Below are positions 1-11,866 of a DNA stretch of 64,000 bases, one piece after another (position 1 is the stretch's first letter; each line of letters begins with the position of its first letter). The translations under genes were made by a program, and so were the position numbers. A model generated the notes under the pieces. The model was not told the DNA's origin. It did no database searches and saw nothing but the letters and a program-made list of their open reading frames with translations. Source of the DNA: Argyresthia goedartella. Its lineage: Eukaryota; Arthropoda; Insecta; Lepidoptera; Argyresthiidae. The stretch lies in the NCBI GenBank assembly GCA_949825045.1, contig OX463806.1:41378208-41442207 (forward strand), written 5' to 3'.

Positions 1-210
1 ACCAGTAATTGCCACCATAAGCACAACACTCATCAAACAACCTGAGAATCCAGACCTACACAATAACCGCACAGACTGGCAGCTTTTCCAACAATACTTA
101 ATTGATAATCTAAACCTCAAAATACTATTCTTTCGTACATATTTCGCAGAAAATTCTCAGTTTCGCCATTTCGGAATAGAAAATCCGAGGTCAGAGCACC
201 CCACTTCCTA
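1..210 (+). pseudogene. Non-LTR retrotransposon fragment (endonuclease-side)
   Basis: Reading from base 2 gives an open stretch containing TDWQLFQQYL after a run of short polar residues. This resembles the segment after the endonuclease domain in jockey-like LINE ORF2 proteins, where a TDW..F motif is common. It enters from the left window edge and dies at a stop near 210. The assignment is by motif only; no catalytic residue is visible. Confidence 0.4.
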
Positions 211-290
211 GGCAGTCCTTCCTAGGCAGTCTTGTGGCTAGACTCTTGAGTGTTTTTTATGAGCCGGAGGCGCGGAGAGGCGAAGGCGAC

Positions 291-740
291 CGCGCACTGC
301 TTCGCACAGAAATTTTCACAGTTGATGTATTTCTGTTGCCGCTATAACAACCAATACCAAAAAAACAATAAAAAAAAACTTAAGGGGGCTCCCATCGACA
401 CGTGATTTTTTCGCTCCTTTTTGCTCGATATTGATAACGGCAACAGGTAGACGCTTGAAATATTCACAGAATATTTATTTTTATATCCAATAAAAAAAAA
501 ACATTAAGGTGGGCGATGGAATAAACATGTTTTTATTTGCTAGTTTTTACTCGAAATTGATAACGGCTCTGTAGCCGTAGCCGGTAGACAATTGATTTGA
601 TTAACTTTAAAAATAAATAATTAAATAAAAATAACATTAATATTTAAGACATACAACAAACATGCTTTTTTTGCTGTTTTTATAGATAATGGAACGGAAC
701 CCTTCGTGCGCGAGTCCGACTCGCACTTGGCCGGTTTTTA
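291..740 (-). repeat. Family A dispersed repeat, degenerate copy
   Basis: At 691-740 the minus strand carries the family A head (GGCCAAGTGCGAGTCGGACT, then a GGGTTCCGT-type block). At 304-400 it carries the internal block with ATTTCTGTTGCCG and GGGGGCTCCCAT. The same blocks occur in at least eight other places in the window. The copy is rearranged inside. It lies upstream of the first visible Ubc7 exon. Confidence 0.55.
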
Positions 741-1003
741 CCTTCTTCTGCAGCCTGACACTTGCTGCCACAACTATCCCTGTCTCTTAGAAATATTTTT
801 TTAATAAATTTGCCAACATCGGAGGACAATTTTTGACACTTTTCTAGATGTGAAGTTACAGTCACAATCGCAACCTTTCAAAGCATATATCCTCGATATT
901 AGAAATAGTAAAGATATTGTCTGGTACCTAATATTAAAACTCTGTACTGTATGTAACTGCATCACAGTATGAATATTAATTATTAAAACTTTTTCTATTA
1001 CAG

Positions 1004-4000
1004 AGTTGACACTAAATCCTCCAGAAGGAATTATAGCTGGACCGATAAATGAAGAAAACTTCTTTGAATGGGAGGCTTTGATCACGTAAGTATTTCATAA
1101 TACATATTTAAAATAATACTAACAGTTCAAAAAACCCTTTGTCTGTGAGAGCGAACGAAGTCCGGTTTTAATTTTTCGTAGGTTTTGAAAATTATTACCA
1201 AGTCACCTTTCAAATCACGGGCCAATTTTTATGACCCCACAGATGATTGCTTAAACAGGTAGAGGCCCGCCAGGCGCCAACGAGTTGTTAACTCTCTCTC
1301 ATCCCACTTTACCCTATGCGAGAGAGAGAGGTGACAGCTCCCTCTAGCGCCAAGACACCTGGTGGAGCCGGTACCATTAACGAACATGTAACATCTTTTG
1401 TTTACCTAACTGTCCACTATTTTGTAAAATCTTGTATTTGCGGCCATAGATTAAGAGTAAATTATAACAAACAATTATGTGTTATGAGTTACGATTATGA
1501 ATTCTTTAAATTATATACTTTGTAACAAATAAAGAGCTTAAACTCGCTTAACATGGGCACAAATGTGCCGCTCAATCAATTCAATCGATTTAAAAGTGAA
1601 TTATATATATCTATACATTCCAGGGGTCCAGAAGGGACATGCTTCGAGGGTGGCATATTTCCTGCTAAACTGGTCTTCCCGCCAGACTACCCGTTAAGTC
1701 CACCAAAGATGCAGTTTGTTTGTGAAATGTTCCATCCCAATAGTAAGTAAGTTTTCTGGCCCCATATTATAAAACTGTCAACTCGACACGTCAAGATAGA
1801 ATCCGATAATTTGCCAGAAAAAACATGACAATTCTGCTTTATGATGCAGAAATTTGTCACGACAAGCTGAGAAATATGTCGGATTGTCGCGAATTCTTAA
1901 CAGGCGAGCTCACCCTGTGTCAAGAAGTTGATATGTAACAAGCCTTAGAAAATGCAGGCATTGTTCTTAATATGGTTCAAACCTACAGAAAAAGTAAGAA
2001 TGTGGGAAATTAATATTATTAAAATATGCTGCGGCGTAACAAAATAATTTACATTTCACAGGTGGCCCAATTCCAGTGGTCCAATATATTTTTTTACTTT
2101 TAAGAATTCGAGCTGAAAGACCACCACAAGAGCTGGTGGGAAACACCCTAGGACCATGACGAGTGGAAGACGGGAAGAGAGGCCTTTGCCCAGCAATGTG
2201 AAGATATAGGTTAATAATAATGTAGTAATTCAGTCCAGACAATTTAAGGTAATTTTTGTTTTAAGATTTATTTTTGTTTTAAGGTTAGATTTGTACTGAA
2301 ACTCTATTTTTAAACTAAATGTCGTGCCCAGCAGTGGGAAACTTAACGACTACAAAAAAAGTCGACAATTTAAATGAGGTGTTTTAAATTTTTAAAACTC
2401 TTCTAACAAGAAAAACAAACTCCTTTTCAAGAGTTGTTTAAAAACAAAAAGTTATGGGATTCGATGTTTGTTTTGAAATTAAACTATGTTTGTTAATTTT
2501 GTAGTAACATGGATAGCTTTTAAACTAAACTAAAATTCTAAGAGAAAGGTAGAAACCTTAAATTGTCTGGACTGAAGTATTCTATTTAAAAAAATGTGGA
2601 ACACTGGTTTGGGCCACTCCGTGTACGACTCTGTATTTAAATGGAAACAAATCTATCCTCATGTAGATAGGTAAAAAATAAATGAAAATAGTCAACATGA
2701 AAATAGTTACCGTCATATCATGCAATACTTGTCGAAATCCGACAATTGTCGATGAATTGTAAAATGTTGTCTAATTAGGAAGTGGTCAAAGTGGGAATTG
2801 GTCAAAGTGGGAACATGTCATTATGAACCTATGTGAAGTTTTCGAAATGAACCTAAAGGTGTCACGACAATCCGATAATTGTCGACTTTATCAGTATACA
2901 GGGGCCTGATCATTCACAATTCCTTAAAGCTGATTTAGGCGCTTGAAAAGTGGTGTCCACAATGAGGACGTTCTGTCTGACTAGATTTAGAGCACGCTCC
3001 ACTCTATTTCCCTAAAACCACATCTGGCATTCCTCTCTCACACCTACGCTGCTTTCATGCATCATCTATCGACGACTACTCCGCCAAGCCAAGTAGACTC
3101 CTCCGTCTCATGTCGTACCTGTAAAACAGAACATGCTTCAAGGTGGGATTCAAGGCGGGACTGCGACGAAAGATGTCCGACAGGCGCTTAGTTAGCTTGG
3201 TGGAGAGGTGCAAGATCACTGCTGACGATGACGATAGAATATAATAAAATAGAATATATAATATAATGTACGTATATATTACTACTTTATTGTGTGCCCA
3301 CACACCCACAATAAAAAAGTAGTAATAGTAACAAAGTGGGCGTCAGGTCATGTGTGGCATTACCGTGTGCGCTTGCCACGACAGCAAAACCCTGTGACGC
3401 AGTTATTCTGAGTATATAAACCCAGGACTACAAAGTTCAATATTCATAGTCGTAGTCAATATTTTGCGCACCATGGTGACATGCAAAATTGTCTTCAAAG
3501 CTTCACATTTCAGTATACGCAGATGGTCGGGTTTGCATCTCTATTCTGCACGCTCCGGGTGATGACCCCATGGGCTATGAGAGCAGTGCGGAGCGATGGT
3601 CGCCCGTGCAGAGCGTGGAGAAGATTCTGCTGTCTGTGGTCAGCATGCTGGCAGGTGGGCGTACTGTAAAAACTGTACATGAATGAATGGCTGCATCATA
3701 TTTTACCTGCGTATAAATCCAAAGAGGAGTTCACTGATAAATAATTAAAAAATTTGGTCAAGTGCGGGTCGGACTCGCATACGAAGGGTTCTGTACTATC
3801 GTAGAAGAAAACATAACTACTAAAAATTATAAAACAAAATCAAAAAGAGAATAATATGATGTACTAACGTGAATTCGAACCCAGAACCCTAAGATTGCGA
3901 AACCGACATCAAAACAATTGCGCCACTACGTGCCGCGAAATCTACGACCATATATGAATCATGTTAGGGTTTGTGATATCGCGGCTCCTGTTAAAAGTTC

Positions 4001-5143
4001 ATTATTAGTTGGCGTAGCGTCATATGTATATATATATGTCACCGTAAGATTGTCAAAACCGTTAGTTTGTAAACTCTCGACAAATTGTAAACCAGTCCGA
4101 CAGTGTTTAGAATTTACGTTTCTTTTGTTTTTACATGTCTACCTAACTCGGAGACTATCCGGGGCTTCGCTGCGCTCGCACCCTCTAGTCTTCATTAAGC
4201 TACCGCAGTGTTAGCTTTGGTATTACGTTTGCAATTCAAGTTTAAACCAGTTCACAATTTCAGGTTTTTATTATAAACTAACGCGTCATATCGTAAGCAG
4301 TACGGTACAGTTTACAATCTATCAATAGTTTGTAAACTAAAGAAAAAAATACCGTTTAATAATAAACTAACGGTTTTGATAATCTTACGGTGACATAAAC
4401 ATTCTGTGATAATTGCATCTATACCTATTTCGGTTCATGAGATAGAGCACGCTGACGGACGGGCGGACAGACGGACAGCGGAGGCTTAGTAATAGGGTCT
4501 CATTTAGCAGCCTTCGCGGAAACTAACAACTAAGTTTCCAAATAGGTTAGTCCTGGGGTCCGGAATGATTGAAATGTGAGAAAATGAATTAAAAAGCGCA
4601 AGCTCGGGACGTTCAACGATTCGGACCACAGTTTAAATATGAAATGTCACAGGCCACAATAATATCGTACTCTATGGTAGAACGCCACAAGTTCTATTAC
4701 AACATCTAGCAAGCTGCTTTGATAATTGGGCTGCCAGAAAAGTCCTAATTGCCTTTCGGACTGCCGCGAATATTGTCGACAATATTCGCAGAAATGAGTG
4801 ATTATATTCGATAGATCGGCCGGCCTTATGATTTCCGCACGAAAAATCGCCAAATGAGAGAAGTGGGATGTCACGTGGGAAGTGACCCTTTACATTATGT
4901 CGCTGCCCATTTCCATGCCCACTTCCCCGCTCACGGTGTAATGCATACGGGGAGTTAGATCTCCGATATTAGCTATATATTTGTGTATTAAACCAAAAAA
5001 TGTCTACTACATTTCCACCAGAGCCAAACGACGAGAGTGGCGCGAACGTGGACGCAGCAAAAATGTGGCGGGAAGACCGCGAGCACTTCAACAGCATAGC
5101 GGAACGACTAGTGAGGAAGACCCTGGGCCTGCCGCCGCCATAG
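1004..5143 (+). CDS. UBE2G2: Ubiquitin-conjugating enzyme E2 G2 (Ubc7), exons 2-5
   Basis: Four exons join in frame: 1004-1085, 1624-1742, 3514-3654 and 5022-5143, each with AG before and GT after, and with split codons that fit (AC|G, A|TA, G|AG). The product is the ER-associated-degradation E2, which takes ubiquitin from E1 and works with membrane E3s. Visible hallmarks are NPPEGI near the N-terminus, the EMFHPN motif, the catalytic cysteine in GRVCISIL (Cys89 by human numbering), the acidic loop [17 protein letters not shown] specific to the G2/Cdc34 group, and a C-terminus ending TLGLPPP. About 15 N-terminal residues belong to an exon left of the window; the full protein would be about 168 residues against 165 in human. 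All catalytic features are intact, so this is a live host gene. Its introns carry several transposon insertions. Confidence 0.96.
1120..1345. repeat. Family X repeat fragment in Ubc7 intron
   Basis: Contains AGGTTTTGAAAATTATTACC and further on a TATGCGAGAGAGAGAGGTGA block. Related pairs of blocks recur near 9.0, 49.5, 50.3, 52.0 and 54.5 kb, so it is a dispersed repeat whose ends I cannot define. Confidence 0.45.
2085..2228 (+). repeat. RTE-like LINE 3' tail fragment
   Basis: The segment with GAGAGGCCTTTGCCCAGCA followed by ATAGGTTAATAATAATG matches the usual 3' end of insect RTE-type LINEs, where the reading frame closes just before a short simple tail. The related tail of the element at 24.08-24.13 kb supports this. 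Confidence 0.45.
2229..2576. mobile_element. Short TIR element (MITE) in Ubc7 intron
   Basis: The first 22 bases (2229-2250, starting TTCAGTCCAGACAATTTA) and the last 22 (2555-2576) are exact reverse complements, with TA nearby on both sides. The 348-bp inside is AT-rich and non-coding. It fits a TA-targeting non-autonomous DNA transposon. Confidence 0.7.
3868..3940 (-). repeat. tRNA-like SINE head
   Basis: On the minus strand a TAGTGGCGCAATTG block resembles a pol III box A, and GGGTTCGAATTC about 45 bases downstream matches box B. No acceptor stem closes, so it is read as a tRNA-derived SINE head and not a tRNA gene. Confidence 0.45.
4037..4395. mobile_element. TIR element inside family A copy
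   Basis: Starts TGTCACCGTAAGATTGTC and ends with its near-exact reverse complement (about 32 bases, one mismatch), with TA on each side. The centre carries a GC-richer block (CTTCGCTGCGCTCGCACC) that resembles the centre of the element at 13.16 kb. Confidence 0.6.
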
Positions 5144-6599
5144 ACAAATTAATGACAAGCGAACATCGGCCTTTGGCAGAGAAGCCTTCTAGAATGTCAT
5201 TGAATGTAACTAAAGTTTGACGCCGTTTATAAAGTTCCGATGGAAACGGCGAGTCAACTGAAAATGAGGGACAGTATTGTGCGTCAATTTCCCTAGTTTC
5301 GTCTGGAATTCAATGAAAGTGGACAACGACACTATCTCCTATTTTCCGTAAACGTACCGTTTTCGTAGTAAGTTTAAAAGCGGCTCTCCCCTAAATTTTG
5401 GCTTGATGTTTGACACGTCTAGGTCTGTATTAAGAGGATGAAAAATTACTGAAGCTAGTAGCTTGAAATATTGCGACAGCGTTCCTTAGAAGATATAAGC
5501 TCTTTGTAAGTGAATTATAGGAAAAACGACCCAAGATGGCTTGTAAGTGTAGGTGGGTGGATTATGTGTTTGAAAATTTGATACCTATAATGAAAGATAT
5601 CTCGAAAGTTACAGCACAATGTGGTAATTAAATATATACTATGTATATTTTATAATGTAAATTTCGTTAGTGCTAATAGTAGCGATGCGAGTAGAAGTTC
5701 TTGACTCAATGTTTTATTCAGACTGCTTCTCTATTAGCTAGCATGTAGACTTTAAAAAAAAACGATGATTTCATAATGCTGGTGAATATAAATAATTATT
5801 AGGTTTAAATGGGAATAAGTGTTATTTGAAACTAATCACATATGTTATATTACCTTATTCGAGAAATACCCACTGACTTCCTGTTATATGTATATATACA
5901 CCCTCCCGGTTTAATTACACCTTCCCACTGCCACTCGCGCTGCCGGCAATATTCCCCAAAATAATGCCGACGGCAATGAGTGTTAACACCGATGTATACT
6001 TCTCACTGATTTGTGACTAATGTACTAAAATATGTATTACTTCCAACGGAGAAGCTTCAGTGAAGATTATATAATATTTTGAGGTTCCTTTTTTGCCAGT
6101 TTTTTATTTTATTTAGATTTTTAAACAAAAAATATGTGTTTAAAGTAACATGAAATGGCAAGTGTGTTTTTTTTAAAACACCCATCAAAGGAAGTGACGT
6201 ACTCTGCGTTCTCAGTAAATGCGTCAGCCTGCCTTTCCTTTTCTATGCGAAAAAGGGGGAAGGAGGTTGATGCATATCCTGTCCCTTACTGGCAACGCAA
6301 ATTACGTTACTGCCGCTACTGTAGTTAGGATTACGCCTGAGATCTCAGGCTTTTCAGGCTCATCTCAGGATCTCCGGCTTTGGACTAAGATCTCAGCCTT
6401 TTCAGGTTCATCTCAAAATTCCGGCGAGACTTAGGGAATTTCAGGATTTTTAAATTTATATAAAATATAGCATTTTTTAGATCTTGTTTACTACTACAAC
6501 AATGACAAATTATTTGTTGATTGTAATAAAAAATATTTAAAAAATGACTATGTTTTTACCTACAATACAAAAACAAAGTATTTATTCAACCAAACAATG
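5144..6599. other. Ubc7 3' flank, no gene seen
   Basis: AT-rich sequence after the Ubc7 stop codon. No exon, no clear repeat boundary and no RNA gene found. A short motif repeats at 6330-6420 (GATCTCAG.CTTTTCAGG). The Ubc7 poly(A) site could not be placed. Confidence 0.5.
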
Positions 6600-7925
6600 C
6601 TTACATCTAAAAATACACTTTTGCTGGGATCCCCTTTTAAGTATGAAATACCTGTGCCAGGGAATCCCGCTCTTCCACAGCTTAACATCAGTTGAACAAA
6701 TTGCTAAAAATTAACTTAGTTTAAATCTAACATGCATAGTGTGTGTGTGTGTGTGAGAGAGAGGGTTTGTGAAGGTGTGTTTGAATGGTTCAGTTTTTAT
6801 CTATGTATCATGTTGCAATATTAGTTCCGTTTTATCGTAATCCTGTTTTAAGAGCCATTTATACAGTGTCTTACTCTCATACTTTGACAGAGGATAAATA
6901 TCTAAGTATCGATTTATTTTATTATACAGATACTTAGATATACTTTCAAACTGGCGACTAGCGAAACATGTGTACACACGGTTTGCCCTAATAACAGGGT
7001 TTATCTTCTTTTATACATGATTTTTGGGTCATATAGGTACCAGTTTTATGTTTTCTTAGAACTATTGCTAAGATGTATAGTATTCTGATTGTAAGTAATT
7101 GGCAGGTTTCATATCATTCATCTGTAGGAAATAAACGAGGTTTGAAAAACATGACCTTCAGCAAACAACGTTGTGCTCTCTCAGCCTCCAAGAACTTAGT
7201 TTTAGTGGCTCCTCCCCACACACAAATACAATAATTTATTACAGATTCAACTAATGATTGATTGCTAAGATGTATAGTTTTCTGATTGTAAGTAATTGGC
7301 AGGATTCATATCATTCATCTGTAGGAAATAAACGAGGTTTGAAAAACATGACCTTCAGCAAACAACGTTGTGCTCTCTCAGCCTCCAAGAAGTTAGATTT
7401 AGTGGCTCCTCCCCACACACAAATACAATAATTTAACATACATACAATATTTCTGAGTAAGTAGTGGTATCCGTAAACTGTGGCTCAGTTTTTTAAAAAT
7501 CCATATTAATTTTATAATGCGGCTATTAATTAAATCAATTCGGCCATGCCACGACAGTCTATGATCTATTACAATGCCTAGATACCTTGCAGACGTTACT
7601 TTGTTTGTACAGGGACAGGGACGTGGTACATTTTTTGCATTACTGCATGTGTGTATTTTGATTCTAAAATCTGCATCTGGTTGTGTCCGTTCATAGATGG
7701 TGTAGCATATATAATTGGCCTTCTGAGTGTTCAGTGTAAGTAGGTTTTTCGGCAGCCATGCTGCAGTTTTTGACAGTTGCCACTCCGCTTTTTCAGAAAT
7801 TTCCTGCCATGTTTTACCCGTGAAGGCTATCGCAGTATCATCTGCATGAGATACCGATTGAGCATCACCGATTTTCATTTTACACAGGTCGTTAATGTAT
7901 ATTAAGAAAAGTGGGCCCCAAAATA
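6600..7925 (-). pseudogene. Non-LTR retrotransposon RT fragment, 5'-truncated
   Basis: From 7925 downward the minus strand reads GPLFLIYINDLC, then SHADDTAIAF (the catalytic YADD-type box), a W..KN.LTLN segment and LGIVIDHRLSW. After a frameshift near 7440 it continues with WGGATKSNFLEAERAQRC in another frame, typical of the LINE thumb region. It is the C-terminal half of a jockey/R1-like ORF2, cut just before GPLF, so it is dead. A tandem duplication (7068-7436) repeats part of the coding tail. The 3' limit is approximate. Confidence 0.7.
7068..7436 (-). repeat. Tandem duplication, period 196 bp
   Basis: Two copies starting at 7068 and 7264 share about 173 nearly identical bases, including the segment encoding AERAQRC. 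The duplication arose after the LINE inserted, since it lies inside the element. Confidence 0.8.
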
Positions 7926-8985
7926 CCTACAAAGCTTAAATTCGAGAAAATCTCAGGCTTTTTCATTTTGTATCTGGTAACCCTAGCTGCAGTTCGTTTT
8001 CGCGCCAAACTGCCTAGTGAGTTTGAAGCCGCGATTTTTGACAATAAACTATAGTTATTTTATTATACCCTTGCTCTAATCGACATGTTAAATGTAAGTA
8101 AAAATAAAATCAATGTATTTTTCCTATTAACTCGCTAACGTGACACTTTAGGGTCCCTAAAGTTAGCGGTAGGTAGGTACCTACCATTTCACCAACATGT
8201 TTTGTTTGATAGGTGTCCTCTATTTACAACATTCATCATTCGCCGAAGGAAAAAATGGAGGGGTGTCTTCACTGCCATCTACCTATTGAGTGAATTTCAA
8301 CAACTACACTTTTTTATGAATTCGTCCAATTTTGGTGGAGATTGTGATTTGTAATTTATTGTCTAAATGAGATATTGTTAAGTAATAAATTACCACCCCT
8401 TACCAAATTTACCGAAGTGTTTTTAAGCTAAGTATAAAGATGTGGTGTACCCACAGACTGTGGGTGTACCTAAAGCCACCAAAAAATATTTTGCAAAGAT
8501 GGCTGTTTTAATAAGAATTCACATAATACCAAAACGTATAGTACAGTTTACATAATCATCGCAAACGCGATATATCTACGTTTTCTTAATATGTTGTTAG
8601 TACTCATTAGAATAATTTATATTCAAGTTTGCAGTCCTGAAAACCCTGTACCGTGGTGCCCCAAAAAACTGCGAAATTGTGGTAGGTACTTGATGCAGTG
8701 TTTTTCGAAAAAGCTACCGGAATCGTTAATTAATTAATTATACAACGTGTCATTGAAAAAACGCATAATCTTATATATCCCAGCTTATTTTTTTATAATA
8801 AAACATATTGAGAAAGAACAAACAAATATTTGCCTAATATTGTACAAAATATTTGAGACTTAATTAAGTTGTTATGTATATATTTCCGATCAATTTTGAA
8901 CTCTGTGGTGCGTGCGTGTCGCGGCCCGCGAGTTCACTCAAATTATCTGTCACACTTTTAAGGTAGGTTAGTTTTTTTAGTTAGT
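7926..8985. other. AT-rich stretch, nothing recognised
   Basis: No coding similarity, clear repeat or hairpin of note. Confidence 0.4.
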
Positions 8986-9360
8986 TAGGTTACCAGAGCA
9001 ACTAGGTCACTAACCGTACAGTTCGCGCCAAGTTCTTTGGCACTGAGCGAGCGATACCTCTCGCACTCACGCCACCCTTACCCTATGAGTGAAAGAGAGT
9101 ACCCGTTCGCTCAGAGCCACAGAAACTTGGCTCGGCTTGTATGAAACGAGCTAGATAATTTCCAAAGTATTGTACTAACTTGTACCTAACATTCGCTCGC
9201 GAGTTGAATGAACTCCAAATGTAGTTACTGTACCTACGGGCTGTGTTTGTGTTAACGTACCGTAGTAGTCGCCGTGACACGCGTACCACGAACCGCTCAA
9301 AGTACACCGACACAGCTTGATTGACATTGTCGTTGCATTGTGCAAGTACAGTACTCTCAC
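8986..9360. repeat. Family X repeat fragment
   Basis: CGCGCCAAGTTCTTTGGCAC and a later CCCTTACCCTATGAGTGAA block match those near 49.5 and 54.65 kb (GCGCCAAGTTT, a GAGAG run, TATGCGAGAAAG). Ends not defined. Confidence 0.45.
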
Positions 9361-10801
9361 TATTGCATAATATTTTACATTTCGTAATGTCTTTATTGTA
9401 CTACACTAAACAGACATACAGATAACTTTAATAGAAAAAACATGTAGAAAAGCGAGCTTATCTTCAAAAGGAGATGTCTTCCAGCAAATTATGATGGTAG
9501 GAAAGGTGAAGGTTGAGCGGGGGAAGACCTGCGCGTACAATACAATACAATTATGTATCGAAATGAAATTGCGTGGTAGCCTTGTATAAATTTACTCTAC
9601 TTTTGTAAAGTAAACTTAATTTGCTGCAAATGGAGTCTGAGCTCTCTAGCCAGTCAAAGCTGAGGAATTTTTCCAAAAATTAAAAAAGTTCAAAAAGAGG
9701 CAGGCATAAATCAATATTCAGGTTGTTTTATGAGAATGTCCTAAGGTATTGTTTATTAATATACTAAAATAAAAAACAATAATAAGGAAATCTGGCACTT
9801 CTTGTACATCTTTGACACTAGCTTAAAACTAGGATTTCGGTGTCATTTTACGGGATTTTGACAATTAATAGGTACTTTATGTTGGTATGAATGTGGACTA
9901 TCGATTTACGAAAATTTTATTCATGGCCGCCATTTTGAAAACAAAATGTCGGATGGAATCTTGTACACTCTCCGTACAAAAAACTTCAATCCCCTTTGCC
10001 AGTCATTGAGAATTATGGCTAGCTCTCAGGCCCTCAGATAAACGAAACGCTTTGTTAAATGGCGCATGGAATCTTGTACATTCTCCGTACAAAAAACTTC
10101 AATCGAAACGAAACGCTTTGCTTTACTTACTTACTCTGAGGGCTAGCTACTGAATGGCGTGTTTATGAGGAGGCCTATACCCAACAGTGGGTCCCCCTGA
10201 CAGGCTGATAATGATTATGATAAAACCTTAGTGGTTGCATACTCTTTGGTTAGAACCATAAAAAAATAGTTACGATGCATTCCCCTGATTTTCAGCAACG
10301 CCAAAACATGCGCTTGGGAAATTCACTATTTTGGATTTTGTAAACCACTTGCTCAGAAAGTACCCCATCTCTTAAACGTACGTTACGTACCCAGTGACTG
10401 GCAGCACTGACTACAGCTGGCAACTTAATTTTGACAGAAAACAAGTGATGACAAAATCTGTGTCTGTTGTTTTTCTTGTTGTGTGATGTGAGTGATTGTT
10501 ATTCTGTCTGTAGATTGGACGACTTGTTTATTGTCCTTCGTATCGTAATCTATTTTAATTTTGGTGTAAATAAAAACAAATTATATCTTAGCTTTCAGTT
10601 TAATTGAAATGGTTTAGCAAAATCATCTATATTGTTCGCAGTACATACAGCAGGAATGTAAGTGATTTCTTTCTGAATCAATATGGATACATAAGTACCT
10701 ATTAATATCATTGTTATCGATACCACAAGATTTGAATACGTGCTATTACTGTACACAAAAGTCTACAATACGTACAGGAGGGTTTATACAAAGTTAATGA
10801 G
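9361..10801. other. Upstream region of the 10.9 kb gene; short repeats
   Basis: Holds a direct repeat of about 39 bases (9953-9991 and 10067-10105, core CTCCGTACAAAAAACTTC) and an RTE-like tail at 10160-10215 (AGGCCTATACCCAACAGTGG). The 10.43-10.80 kb part should contain promoter and 5' UTR of the next gene, but I cannot place a start site. Confidence 0.4.
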
Positions 10802-10947
10802 CCTGGTTCTCCTACTACAGATCTAATCAATCATTTACATGATATTTTCAGTAAAATTCAAGATGTCAGATTCTCCTGGTTCTCCTACTACAGATCTAAT
10901 CAATCATTTACATGATATTTTCAGTAAAATTCAAGATGTCAGATTCT
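10802..10947 (+). repeat. 73-bp tandem duplication with splice acceptor and ATG
   Basis: Two copies with period 73 bp (CCTGGTTCTCCTACTACAGA at 10802 and 10875). Each contains an acceptor-like TTTTCAG and an ATG in ATGTCAGATTCT (10863 and 10936). 73 is not a multiple of three, so the two ATGs open different frames. Confidence 0.9.
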
Positions 10948-11715
10948 GGGTCATTTACATCACTCCTGGCACTGATTGACAACCATCTCTCTAAGACAAC
11001 TGTGGCTGGGAGCCGATCAGAAAATGACAGCGGTCTGAAAATACCGTCACTCCGTGAAGGTGAATCTAGTACCCGGTCAGAAACCATCCTGGCCTTGTCA
11101 CCAGGTCAAAGATTACCAATACCTTCGCCATTCGACGTAAAAGACAGTCCCATTACAAAAGTTCTTGCTGAGCAGGTCTCAAATATGCTCAAAGCAAAAG
11201 AAAAGAAAAAGAAGGAAGAGGAAGAATCGAAAAGACTGGAAGAAGAGATGATAAAGTTGAAAATTCAAGAAGCAGATGATGGTAGTGATTGCGTTATTGA
11301 CCTCATGGAGGCTCTGAGGACCCCTTACAATCCACCTGCACTAGTCCCAAGACGAGATGTATTGAGTAGCAGCAGTTCATTGGAATCTCTTTTGGAACCA
11401 AAATTTTTTGATTGTGATTTAGATCCCAAAAGGGCAAAGGCTGCAACTCCAGAGCCTCTACTACCCTGCACAACAGATATGTCCTATCTATTGACACATA
11501 AGGTTTGTCGCGCCAAGGGCTCAAACTTTGGCAAAGTCATCTCCTCCCGCCTCCGACGTAGATCTCAACCTTATCTGGGAAAGAGACATTGTTCTGAAAT
11601 CAAAAGGTTTGACTTTGCCACAAAATCACCATGTGATATGATCATTGAACGGCTAAGGAAACCTTCACATTACAATGCATTCTCTTTTGATATAGTTCCT
11701 GACTTACGGATGTAA
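10936..11715 (+). CDS. 259-residue protein, possible Ski7/HBS1-like
   Basis: Single open exon of 260 codons. The start at 10936 was chosen because the upstream duplicate ATG (10863) opens another frame that soon stops. Residues 1-20 (GSFTSLLALIDNHL) are a short hydrophobic helix-like motif. Residues 85-112 are a lysine/glutamate-rich probable coiled coil. Residues 142-150 hold a serine run, and 225-241 read FDFATKSPCDMIIERLR. That last motif resembles the FD.PSPDD.V element in Ski7 and the N-terminal region of HBS1, which link the exosome to the Ski complex in mRNA decay. This is a resemblance from memory only, and no GTPase domain follows. Alternatively it is an unrelated lineage-specific gene. 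The codon pattern looks maintained, and an upstream non-coding exon is likely. Confidence 0.65.
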   Translation: MSDSGSFTSLLALIDNHLSKTTVAGSRSENDSGLKIPSLREGESSTRSETILALSPGQRLPIPSPFDVKDSPITKVLAEQVSNMLKAKEKKKKEEEESKRLEEEMIKLKIQEADDGSDCVIDLMEALRTPYNPPALVPRRDVLSSSSSLESLLEPKFFDCDLDPKRAKAATPEPLLPCTTDMSYLLTHKVCRAKGSNFGKVISSRLRRRSQPYLGKRHCSEIKRFDFATKSPCDMIIERLRKPSHYNAFSFDIVPDLRM

Positions 11716-11793
11716 TTAGAAATTTTAGTCACAGCTAAATATTGTTTAGTATTCTTATTAACTTTAATCAAAATTTGTTTACTATAGATGTAG

Positions 11794-11866
<73 letters not shown>

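Larger units (their letters stand above)
3758..4520 (+). repeat. Family A repeat split by insertions (Ubc7 intron)
   Basis: The head at 3758-3795 (GGTCAAGTGCGGGTCGGACT, then GAAGGGTTC) and the tail at about 4430-4510 (repeated GGAC units, CTTAGTAATAGGGTC) belong to one family A copy in the intron between exons 4 and 5. A tRNA-like head and a TIR element sit between them. Confidence 0.6.

Noticed and set aside
3406..3440. TATA-like GTATATAAACCCAGG followed by an initiator-like stretch
   Set aside because: It lies inside the Ubc7 intron 100 bp before exon 4, with no downstream frame of its own; probably a repeat promoter scrap.
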